Positions 35,500 to 46,400 of a stretch of 64,000 bases of DNA are shown here, in pieces. Origin of the DNA: Siphonodentalium dalli. Lineage: Eukaryota > Mollusca > Scaphopoda > Gadilida > Siphonodentaliidae. The stretch covers positions 141,067,954 to 141,131,953 of the forward strand of contig CP136064.1 in assembly GCA_032622095.1 (NCBI GenBank), given 5' to 3'. Made by a program: the position numbers and the translations under genes. Numbering within the stretch: the stretch's first letter is position 1; each line of letters begins with the position of its first letter. The notes under the pieces were generated by a model. The model had not been told where the DNA came from. It saw only the letters and a list, made by a program, of their open reading frames with translations, and did not search any database.

Positions 35500-36863
35500 T
35501 AGTCCAAGTCTTCTTGTACTAAAACCAGCTAAGATATTGGGATGGCGATGCTGGCGTTTAGTCCAAGACCGCCCTATATGCTCGCTTATGACACGGCTTA
35601 AGCGTTAGTGACCCGCTCAAATAAAACCACAATTATATGAAATAAAATATCACAATTGCGACAATAAACGGATATTTTCCGCAGAAGACATGCTATTTTA
35701 TCTGAAACCCACATCAGTTGTGAATTTAAAACGGTAATTTAATGCGAAAAGAGACATTTACCTCAATGTTTACAATTTTTTAAAAGTATGCGAACTCGGT
35801 TGACCTCGCGAACTGTGTTCGGCATTTTCCGTTGAAAATATTCCGTAGATTTTGGACAACAACGCAAATTACGAAGAATTCTCCATTGTAATCGTAATTA
35901 TGTGTGTCAATAAATAAAATAATAAATAGATTAATTAAACATTGAAGATATAAATGTAATACATTAAATAAATTACGGGGAATTACAACCCTCTCAAAGT
36001 TTAAAACAGTGTAAACACAACGAGTATTAGAATAAATAATATGGTGCTACATTTCCCACATTTGGTGGACTTCGGCGAAATTAAGATATATACTAAGCGA
36101 ACAGAGCAATATACTGCTCTTGTTAAGCACACAAAAAATCAAACAAAATTTGTATAAATTTTTAACCTTAAGTTTGAAAAGTCCCACTAAAACGGAAGAA
36201 CTATATTTCGAAACTGTGTGATTCGGTTCTCCGATTATTTTATCAACACAAAAGTCAAAATGCACATGGATGAAAATCACACGGATGGAAAGTCAGACAC
36301 AAGAGTTCTAATTTGCTCCAATTTTGACAAGTTGCTTGCGAAAATTGTCAACAAAACTACCGTTCTGATCCTCCATTATGTCATTAAGTTTTTAGTGCGG
36401 GAATTGTTCTGAAAGCACATAGAAAACTGGACTTTCGGGCGATCGGTTTTCGTCTTTTTGTTCGGAAAACCCGCGCTATATATAGAAACGGAAAGTAGAA
36501 TTCCCAGAACAAACAGCGGATTATGCCGAACTTATTCGGACCACTTCGGCTTTCGGTTAAAACGTAAACAAACAGAGAAACAAATCGATGTTTATGGCAA
36601 TCAACCGGAATATTCTATGTGTAATTTAACATTAAAGTTAGATTATTATACACCATTGTGACCATAAGATGTAAGCCTTTCCGATGTATATAGCATCATG
36701 TATTGATTTGCTAGGTAAATCGAGTAAAATACACCACAGATTCCCGCCACAGATCGTGGGCGTAAGTCGTGTGGTAGGATTGGTATGCAAGCGGGCTTGG
36801 ACTAAACGCCAGCATCGCCATCCCAATATCTTAGCTGGTTTTAGTACAAGAAGACTTGGACTA
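35500..36863. mobile_element. Non-autonomous DNA transposon with perfect 68-bp TIRs and 9-bp TSD
   Basis: Positions 35500-35567 and 36796-36863 are exact reverse complements over 68 bp. GGATCAGGT is present on both sides (35491-35499 and 36864-36872). Removing element plus one duplication (1373 nt) joins the two integrase frames in phase. Each TIR both begins and ends with TAGTCCAAG. Long TIRs and a 9-bp duplication point to a Mutator-like element; an 8-bp reading is also possible because of the boundary base. No transposase ORF is seen in the 1.2-kb interior. Confidence 0.9.
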
Positions 36864-37857
36864 GGATCAGGTTTGCAAAGAACTAAATATACATCATATT
36901 TATAGTTCACCGTATCACCCGGCCTCGAATGGTTCCGTTGAGAGATCACATGCTGTTTTAAATTCTGTTATATCCAAATTGGTGTTACAAAACACACACA
37001 CTTGGGATATGTATTTTTTACAAGCATTGTTTGCAATGCATGTTCATGTAAATGATAAAACAAAATTCAGTCCGTTTTATTTATTATATCACCGGGAACC
37101 CACATTAAGTCTCAATAATATTCTAAAACCCAGATTGAAATATGTAGGTGAGGACTTTACATCCTTAGCTTTACAAGAACATAGAAATTTTCGTTTGGTT
37201 CTTTCGCGTTTAAGATATCAAATTAGAACACAGAAAAAGAATGAGAACAGAAAAGAAGTTTCATTTGAAATAGGAGACCCAGTTTATTACAAATCTGGAT
37301 GAACAGGTAAACATGGCAAAGTCATTGGAATATAATCGAAAAATATAGCAAGGTATCATTCTTAATTAAAGATCAGTTAAGTGGTCGAACAGTCCGTTGT
37401 CATGCCGATAATATTCGTAAAGCCGACAGTGTTTGGAAAAATTCCACCAAAAGACACGATACGTCAATTGCGATGACAGCGTTTCATTGTTAATACTTCT
37501 GATGTAGACCCAGAACAGCCTGCATCATCAACTTGGTCGTCTAGTGACGAAATTCCACTTGCTCAATTAATGCGACGCAAACAATTGCGAAGACAAAATT
37601 CTTCAAGCGATGACGAAATACCGCGACTTGAATGGGCAGATCGATTGCGTGCAAATGAGCAAAACAATAATAATTCAGACGCATTCGCGTCCGCAAATGA
37701 AGAAATTGAAAATGTTGCGTCTGACAACATAAACCAATATGAACAAACAACTGTTTCTGAAATGGATATCGATTTAAATTCGCGTACATATGATGAACCT
37801 ACACAATCATGCGTGAATGATATCACTCGTGTTGTAAACACATTGGAAACAATATAG
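36864..37857 (+). pseudogene. Gypsy-like integrase, remaining core and C-terminal domain
   Basis: The core resumes with SSPYHPASNGSVERSHAVL, providing the catalytic Glu (near 36938), then FSPFYLLYHREPT and FEIGDPVYYKSG. A stop after KSG breaks the frame at 37300-37302. Shifted, the C-terminal domain continues as WNIIEKYSKVSFLI and RCHADNIRKADSVW, like the end of Gypsy integrases. A charged tail follows (37570-37857: MRRKQLRRQ, SSSDDEIPRLEW, then an Asn/Asp/Glu-rich stretch). The identical region is present in the second duplicate. Confidence 0.75.
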
Positions 37858-39093
37858 ACTTGTGTCCGACAGAATTAATCTGAGGAATCCATTCAAGTCG
37901 TACTTACCAATATGAATGTGTAACAGTAAAGGTATCCTTAAATAACTATATATTGTAGTCCTGATGGAATAACAAACAACGTATAACACAATCCTGAATG
38001 TTTAACTTCCGTATAACAAAAGAATAGAACTGATTAAAAATGAACTCAATAACACAAACATGATTTAAATCATAGTCTTAATATTCGTAGTCTACATGTA
38101 TATATATAACACAAATTCATCCGACCACGTGCCACCGCACGTTTACATAAAGTGCCGGCAACAAATGCTAAATTTTCTGTACACAAAGCATGAGGTTCAA
38201 TTTGATTTCTGTATCTGGACAACGGATCCAGGTATATTGTGTTAAGCCATTGACATGATAAATTTGCACATACAATTGTACTGACCAGCATGTGGTATGC
38301 ATAGACTCCCAAAATCAGCTAACATGCATGTTATGTGGATTATTGTATAGGTAAGCACCGCGATGAGTTGCCAACTGCCTATACTATACAGTACAATATT
38401 CAATTGTATCTGTAACAATATTAATAGTTGTCATTAATCATCATTAGCATCCATTGTGGGCACACGAAGCATTACCCAGATGGATTGAATATAGGAATAG
38501 CGGAATTCGAGCGGTATGCGCAACCCTCGTCTTCCTGGTTTGACTAGTGATATGCAGGGATATACACCCTGATGTTGGTAATGGAATGCTAAGAATAATT
38601 AAATCAGAATGGTCGTAGATGGCAAATAACAAACAACAATAATATTATTTTATTCAATTATGTGCATATAATATAGATATCGGAGAAATACATGTATGAA
38701 GTATTGCATTATCACGTAATTTAATAATTCATAAATAGCTGTGAGAATTTTAACGAAATCGCAATCATCTATTGATTGGTTCTAATTTTACTGGAATGGT
38801 GGACGATATTCACCCGATTTAAACAAAAATTTCACACCAAAATAATTACACGATTGGTTTAAATATTATAAATGTAGTCGAGGCAGGAATGTTTGGTTAT
38901 CGCACAGCAATTGTTTTCACATTTATTTGTGGGATTTTATGGCGTGATATGTATATCGCGGCCCCTTAAGGTCATGATTCAAGACATAAATTTTTTAAAT
39001 CCTAAGATCACATTTTATTGATCATAAACCCAAACCCCCCATAATGTGCATATCCCTCATTTCTTGCATGACCATTTTCTTTACTTATTATAG
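37858..39093. other. Spacer between pol tail and small ORF; no gene
   Basis: AT-rich with only short frames. The end of this stretch, TTTTCTTTACTTATTATAG (to 39093), has the form of a splice acceptor immediately before ATG 39096. Second copy at 43961-45196. Confidence 0.4.
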
Positions 39094-39095
39094 AA

Positions 39096-39443
39096 ATGCT
39101 CTACGAACACGTTCAAACTTATGAAAATGCAAATTGGACTGCAGAGTCAATGATTTCGTTTCATGACTCGTACTTTGGGCATGTTTTGGTTTCAAGATGC
39201 TTATTAGCTACCATGGGTTTATTGTGTTCTTTTTACAAACACATTATTCAGCTTTCGTGTCATTTATGTCGAACAATTTGGGTTCGCCAAACACGATCAA
39301 TGGTTGGTACTGTAAGTCAATCTAATGACGTCACACGGGATGGACCATCCAATATGCACCGTTCTGACATACCAAACACGCAGACCCGACCAGACATTGG
39401 TGTTTCAACCACATCTAGCGACACCGCTGCTAATCTTTCATGA
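39096..39443 (+). CDS. Small ORF with a hydrophobic segment, possible third ORF of the Gypsy-like element
   Basis: A 115-codon frame from an ATG that directly follows a splice-acceptor-like sequence. Residues ~30-55 (VLVSRCLLATMGLLCSFYKH) could span a membrane, with Cys residues after it and a Ser/Thr-rich tail. Its position between pol and the probable 3' LTR is where some Gypsy-like elements carry an additional, spliced ORF. There is no homology I can recognise, so it may be only a remnant or chance. Present unchanged at 45199-45546. Confidence 0.3.
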   Translation: MLYEHVQTYENANWTAESMISFHDSYFGHVLVSRCLLATMGLLCSFYKHIIQLSCHLCRTIWVRQTRSMVGTVSQSNDVTRDGPSNMHRSDIPNTQTRPDIGVSTTSSDTAANLS

Positions 39444-40334
39444 CACCGTTCATGACACTGTCCTCACGATTTTATCGGACATAGCTATTCCACCGACTGT
39501 CCAACATGAACACTCGTTTCCTCGCTGCGTTTCCTCGTTCGACGTCTCGTATATAGTCGTCATCTCACCGCTGCCATCGACATAGCTTCTTACCTGATTA
39601 CCTGAATAACGCATATGCTGCCAGATCGTTTCAAGAGATATATCGCTGATGTTGATGTTACTACATTTGATCGCAACTGTTCCATGCTGATACATGTGCA
39701 TCGCTCATTACCCGTTACGTCATCGATTCAACGTCTCTTGATGCCAACGACCAGGTACCAACGATATCTGAAGCTGTGTTTGACAATATATATATACAAC
39801 AAACATTTGCGTATTCCACTCATCATACCGTTCTATAATTATGTACAATGATCTGCTGTGTATACCTGCTTTCGTCAATGGCTCCAATAACTGCTGACTT
39901 TCCCGCTGAGCCCCTATCTCGTTTACTACACACTCTCACGCCGCACGGACAATAACATTCATCTTCCTTAATTGCTGCTGTCAATAATAACTGTACTTCA
40001 TGTGTACTTTCTCTCTTTCGCACACTGACGTTACATGCTGTTTTGACATGTATCTCACGTTAGATTCGCCTGCCGTACTTCATTCTCAGCCTCTTGGATA
40101 ATTAACTGTTAACTGATAATCCAGTGACCTAGTGACATACTGTTTACCAGACTCGCCATGGATAAATAACTATAGTTTCGTTTGCTGTTGAGTGTTTGTG
40201 TATGAATATCCATGTCTTGATATTTTTTTTAGGTTCGCGACTCGCGATTATAATCCTCGATCCAACTATCTTCTGTACACTCGGATTTAATCACATTTTC
40301 AGTTCCCACTACTATATATAGTCTTGGTAACTCT

Positions 40335-40700
40335 GAAGGAGGGGACTCTGTCCGATAGTACAGAAGATAGTACATTTATTGTTATATGTTTCCCCAAATC
40401 GAGGTAAACTTCCTTTCCCCAGTGATTGTAATTGCTAGGGTTAATTATATATATAGATAAGCACAATACATAGAAGACAAATTATATAGTGTAGAAACAC
40501 ACACGCATAATTAACAAGATCACATTCTTGAGTGGTTATGACTGTATAAGTTAGGAAACGAGTATCATTCTATAATAAACAATATAATGCTACACGTCAT
40601 AGCCATTTAAGGGTATCATGGTATCTCAGACCTTATTTGGACGCATGATACACCAGACGTTGGAATAACTACCCGTGCTCTGAAGCGGGAGCTTCACTTA
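40335..40700 (+). repeat. Possible polypurine tract and 3' LTR
   Basis: GAAGGAGGGGA (40335-40345) is a polypurine tract; TGTCCGATAG begins at 40349, where an LTR would start with TG. Downstream are TATATATAGA (near 40448) and ATAATAAACAATA (near 40573), which could serve as promoter and polyadenylation signals. ACTATCTTCTGTAC just upstream mirrors GTACAGAAGATAGT just inside the start. There is no upstream partner LTR in the window, so this stays tentative. The equal copy at 46438 is due to the tandem duplication, not an LTR pair. Confidence 0.3.
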
Positions 40701-42060
40701 TCCGACAACCTTGCTGCTACCAACACCTCGGTTCTTCCGCCTAATGTGTAATCTGCTTATCGAGAGAGACTTATACATATATAAAGTTATGAAGATCTAT
40801 GAACTAGTTATTGTTTAATGTTCCCGAAACACGGCCAATCAACCATTCAACTCTAGACGTATCGGGACACATGCATATGCCAGTGTGTACAAGGAACTTC
40901 AAAGTTGGGGCCAATTTGAATGCTGAGGTGTGCTACCTCAGTCAATGTGTGGCCTATGGTACCATTTTCAGTGTGGTGTGGGACTTTAATATATTTCAAT
41001 GCAATTGAGGGGTGTCTGAGGAACATTTACACCCTGTGCAATGTGTCTGAGGCGCATGCGAGATATCCTGCCAGTGGAGGTGTGGCCTACAAGTAGGTCC
41101 TGAGGTGTACGAACAATTATTTAAGTGAGGTTTGAATTAATATCATACAAGTTATGTTATTATAAGGTCATAGAAAAGCCCTATTATGGTGTTCGTCTTG
41201 GGCCTGTTGATATGTCAATGTTGTGCTCCGAGGAAGATGTGCCACCACAATCTAAACTGAGAGAATATATAATTACAAGAGAGCTGCATAGTTGAGAGCC
41301 TAGGAGGCATTTGTTTGTCCACATTGACAATACTTATCATATTATTGTGCCACATTAACTGTTTACTTGCAATATACATGGACAGCCTTAACACGAGTAT
41401 AAAGAGTAAGCATTAATGTACTTCTTAACTGTTCGGGGAAAAAATAAAAAAATATTACCAAAAAAAAAAAAATCCCTACCTACCTACCTGGAATTTTTTT
41501 GGCACTTTAATAGGAAACAAATAATTTTTTCTTTTTGGCCTAACCATTGTGGAGAATATGAAAATTAATGTAGGGTCCCTGAATATGCTAAATTTGAGCT
41601 GTTGTACACTGGGGAACAACTACACCTGTAAATTCTTAATACATTTCTCCAATAAAAGTGGGCTGCAAGGTGTGCGGATGGTTTATATATTTGAAATCTG
41701 AGATGGCTGCCTTATAAAGTTTGGTTACAATCAGATGATCATATGAATTATCAGTATAACTTGGCAAAATATTTCTGGAAACATTCTAAGCGAGAAGTTA
41801 TTTAAAAAGAGCCACATTAAAGATTTAAATGATATAGTTGATAAATTGTCACAAAGACTTGTATATGAATTACGATTAAAATTGAAAGAGTACCACTTGT
41901 CGTAATTTCAACATGTCTGTTTTGAAGTTTAAAGTCATATATTCTATGTGTGTGGGTGCAGACACCAAAGATTTTAGTGAATTTTGTTGTACTACTATAG
42001 GGGACTAAAGCTTACTAATTTTCTCATTTTGTATTATAGAGTTTATATTATATAAATATT
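40701..42060. other. No gene seen
   Basis: AT-rich sequence with a poly-A run (41458-41472) followed by CCTACCTACCTACC. No recognisable coding region. Copy at 46804-48163. Confidence 0.5.
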
Positions 42061-42062
42061 GA

Positions 42063-42145
42063 ACGGCTTGGAGGTGACTATGCCAAAATAGTGGTCCGAG
42101 GGGAGGAATAGTACCACTATTTTGGCATAGGCACCGACAAGCCGT
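42063..42145. repeat. Hairpin with 18-bp perfect stem plus outer stem (two copies)
   Basis: CTATGCCAAAATAGTGGT (42078-42095) and its exact mirror ACCACTATTTTGGCATAG (42113-42130) are separated by 17 bases. ACGGCTTG and CAAGCCGT extend the stem outside. The second duplicate has it at 48166-48248. It looks like the core of a small foldback element. Confidence 0.85.
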
Positions 42146-42874
42146 GCAATATTTATTATATTTTATCGAACGTTTTTCATTCTGTTCCAGGACCCATAAA
42201 TGTAAAAATATTCACAATCATCTATATTCCCTATTCATCGCAGAACGATTTAAAAAATTTCAGTTCAAAGTTTTGTTGCTTCTTTTGTTTTTTTTTTGCT
42301 TGTCAAATTATCTTCAATAAATTGCCAGGCTTCTAATTGGGCAAATCTTAAATTTTCTTCCTCAGGACTTATTGTTGCCATTTTGACTAGCAGACGTTGT
42401 TGTTGTTTTGTTAAACAATGACATCAGTTCAAAACAATACTTTTTTTTTAATGAATATTCAGTAGAGCGAACTAAGGAAATAGACAAAAATATCGAAGCA
42501 ATATTATGATCAGCAGAGAAAGGAACATGATAAATCGCCACATCACATAAAACATCACAAATAACATAAAGTAGTTGTCGATTACAAAGACATTTCGGTT
42601 AAAAATATGTTGAACTTTTGCAGGCGAGGTGGAGATGACTTTCAAATTACCTCCCCGGAATAGTGGGCATGCTAAAATTAGATTTCTGGATTTACCAAGC
42701 GATAGTGGGTGTGCTAAATTTAGGAGGCCCACTATGGTTTCGTGGACGACACTATCAATAATAGCGAATGTCATGCAACCAATCACAAGCGTGGATAAGG
42801 CTTAGATAATCACGTGAGATAAACTATAACTAAATAATAGACTGCCATGATGTTATACATGGTGCAACTAGATT

Positions 42875-43405
42875 TTGACACAGAAAGTTGTAGCGGGATC
42901 TGTCAACAGTTACAATTGGTACACAGGGTTGTATGAACTTCATAATCACAGGTGCACAGGTTCCCAGGATCAGGTTTGCAAAGAACTAAATATACATCAT
43001 ATTTATAGTTCACCGTATCACCCGGCCTCGAATGGTTCCGTTGAGAGATCACATGCTGTTTTAAATTCTGTTATATCCAAATTGGTGTTACAAAACACAC
43101 ACACTTGGGATATGTATTTTTTACAAGCATTGTTTGCAATGCATGTTCATGTAAATGATAACACAAAATTCAGTCCGTTTTATTTATTATATCACCGGGA
43201 ACCCACATTAAGTCTCAATAATATTCTAAAACCCAGATTGAAATATGTAGGTGAGGACTTTACATCCTTAGCTTTACAAGAACATAGAAATTTTCGTTTG
43301 GTTCTTTCGCGTTTAAGATATCAAATTAGAACACAGAAAAAGAATGAGAACAGAAAAGAAGTTTCATTTGAAATAGGAGACCCAGTTTATTACAAATCTG
43401 GATGA
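42875..43405 (+). pseudogene. Chimeric frame across the duplication junction plus integrase fragment, copy 2
   Basis: The frame starts (TTG, no ATG) in the end sequence of unit 1, crosses the junction at 42966/42967 and continues as integrase (DQVCKELNIHHIYSSPYHPA...NGSVER). The first ~30 codons are not integrase. It shows the integrase segment in its uninterrupted local form, without the TIR element on its left. Confidence 0.8.
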
Positions 43406-46400
43406 ACAGGTAAACATGGCAAAGTCATTGGAATATAATCGAAAAATATAGCAAGGTATCATTCTTAATTAAAGATCAGTTAAGTGGTCGAACAGTCCGT
43501 TGTCATGCCGATAATATTCGTAAAGCCGACAGTGTTTGGAAAAATTCCACCAAAAGACACGATACGTCAATTGCGATGACAGCGTTTCATTGTTAATACT
43601 TCTGATGTAGACCCAGAACAGCCTGCATCATCAACTTGGTCGTCTAGTGACGAAATTCCACTTGCTCAATTAATGCGACGCAAACAATTGCGAAGACAAA
43701 ATTCTTCAAGCGATGACGAAATACCGCGACTTGAATGGGCAGATCGATTGCGTGCAAATGAGCAAAACAATAATAATTCAGACGCATTCGCGTCCGCAAA
43801 TGAAGAAATTGAAAATGTTGCGTCTGACAACATAAACCAATATGAACAAACAACTGTTTCTGAAATGGATATCGATTTAAATTCGCGTACATATGATGAA
43901 CCTACACAATCATGCGTGAATGATATCACTCGTGTTGTAAACACATTGGAAACAATATAGACTTGTGTCCGACAGAATTAATCTGAGGAATCCATTCAAG
44001 TCGTACTTACCAATATGAATGTGTAACAGTAAAGGTATCCTTAAATAACTATATATTGTAGTCCTGATGGAATAACAAACAACGTATAACACAATCCTGA
44101 ATGTTTAACTTCCGTATAACAAAAGAATAGAACTGATTAAAAATGAACTCAATAACACAAACATGATTTAAATCATAGTCTTAATATTCGTAGTCTACAT
44201 GTATATATATAACACAAATTCATCCGACCACGTGCCACCGCACGTTTACATAAAGTGCCGGCAACAAATGCTAAATTTTCTGTACACAAAGCATGAGGTT
44301 CAATTTGATTTCTGTATCTGGACAACGGATCCAGGTATATTGTGTTAAGCCATTGACATGATAAATTTGCACATACAATTGTACTGACCAGCATGTGGTA
44401 TGCATAGACTCCCAAAATCAGCTAACATGCATGTTATGTGGATTATTGTATAGGTAAGCACCGCGATGAGTTGCCAACTGCCTATACTATACAGTACAAT
44501 ATTCAATTGTATCTGTAACAATATTAATAGTTGTCATTAATCATCATTAGCATCCATTGTGGGCACACGAAGCATTACCCAGATGGATTGAATATAGGAA
44601 TAGCGGAATTCGAGCGGTATGCGCAACCCTCGTCTTCCTGGTTTGACTAGTGATATGCAGGGATATACACCCTGATGTTGGTAATGGAATGCTAAGAATA
44701 ATTAAATCAGAATGGTCGTAGATGGCAAATAACAAACAACAATAATATTATTTTATTCAATTATGTGCATATAATATAGATATCGGAGAAATACATGTAT
44801 GAAGTATTGCATTATCACGTAATTTAATAATTCATAAATAGCTGTGAGAATTTTAACGAAATCGCAATCATCTATTGATTGGTTCTAATTTTACTGGAAT
44901 GGTGGACGATATTCACCCGATTTAAACAAAAATTTCACACCAAAATAATTACACGATTGGTTTAAATATTATAAATGTAGTCGAGGCAGGAATGTTTGGT
45001 TATCGCACAGCAATTGTTTTCACATTTATTTGTGGGATTTTATGGCGTGATATGTATATCGCGGCCCCTTAAGGTCATGATTCAAGACATAAATTTTTTA
45101 AATCCTAAGATCACATTTTATTGATCATAAACCCAAACCCCCCATAATGTGCATATCCCTCATTTCTTGCATGACCATTTTCTTTACTTATTATAGAAAT
45201 GCTCTACGAACACGTTCAAACTTATGAAAATGCAAATTGGACTGCAGAGTCAATGATTTCGTTTCATGACTCGTACTTTGGGCATGTTTTGGTTTCAAGA
45301 TGCTTATTAGCTACCATGGGTTTATTGTGTTCTTTTTACAAACACATTATTCAGCTTTCGTGTCATTTATGTCGAACAATTTGGGTTCGCCAAACACGAT
45401 CAATGGTTGGTACTGTAAGTCAATCTAATGACGTCACACGGGATGGACCATCCAATATGCACCGTTCTGACATACCAAACACGCAGACCCGACCAGACAT
45501 TGGTGTTTCAACCACATCTAGCGACACCGCTGCTAATCTTTCATGACACCGTTCATGACACTGTCCTCACGATTTTATCGGACATAGCTATTCCACCGAC
45601 TGTCCAACATGAACACTCGTTTCCTCGCTGCGTTTCCTCGTTCGACGTCTCGTATATAGTCGTCATCTCACCGCTGCCATCGACATAGCTTCTTACCTGA
45701 TTACCTGAATAACGCATATGCTGCCAGATCGTTTCAAGAGATATATCGCTGATGTTGATGTTACTACATTTGATCGCAACTGTTCCATGCTGATACATGT
45801 GCATCGCTCATTACCCGTTACGTCATCGATTCAACGTCTCTTGATGCCAACGACCAGGTACCAACGATATCTGAAGCTGTGTTTGACAATATATATATAC
45901 AACAAACATTTGCGTATTCCACTCATCATACCGTTCTATAATTATGTACAATGATCTGCTGTGTATACCTGCTTTCGTCAATGGCTCCAATAACTGCTGA
46001 CTTTCCCGCTGAGCCCCTATCTCGTTTACTACACACTCTCACGCCGCACGGACAATAACATTCATCTTCCTTAATTGCTGCTGTCAATAATAACTGTACT
46101 TCATGTGTACTTTCTCTCTTTCGCACACTGACGTTACATGCTGTTTTGACATGTATCTCACGTTAGATTCGCCTGCCGTACTTCATTCTCAGCCTCTTGG
46201 ATAATTAACTGTTAACTGATAATCCAGTGACCTAGTGACATACTGTTTACCAGACTCGCCATGGATAAATAACTATAGTTTCGTTTGCTGTTGAGTGTTT
46301 GTGTATGAATATCCATGTCTTGATATTTTTTTTAGGTTCGCGACTCGCGATTATAATCCTCGATCCAACTATCTTCTGTACACTCGGATTTAATCACATT

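Larger units (their letters stand above)
33411..40700 (+). mobile_element. Ty3/Gypsy-like LTR retrotransposon, 5'-truncated and interrupted
   Basis: Pol domains appear in the order RT, RNase H, integrase, which is the Ty3/Gypsy order. Gag, protease, the primer-binding site and a 5' LTR are not seen. Pol is broken by frameshifts and by a 1364-bp insertion in integrase. About 1.2 kb downstream of pol is a small ORF with a hydrophobic segment, and at 40335-40348 a purine tract precedes a possible 3' LTR. The right limit is approximate. The part from 36864 onward is duplicated in tandem at 42967. Confidence 0.7.
36864..42966 (+). repeat. Tandem duplication, unit 1 (6103 bp)
   Basis: Everything from GGATCAGGTTTGCAAAG to GTGCACAGGTTCCCA is repeated at 42967-49068 with a constant 6103-bp offset and no net indel. 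The one difference I spotted is A at 37059 versus C at 43162. Unit 1 holds the integrase tail, a ~1.2-kb spacer, the small ORF at 39096, the possible LTR, a hairpin at 42063-42145 and unrecognised sequence. Confidence 0.95.
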
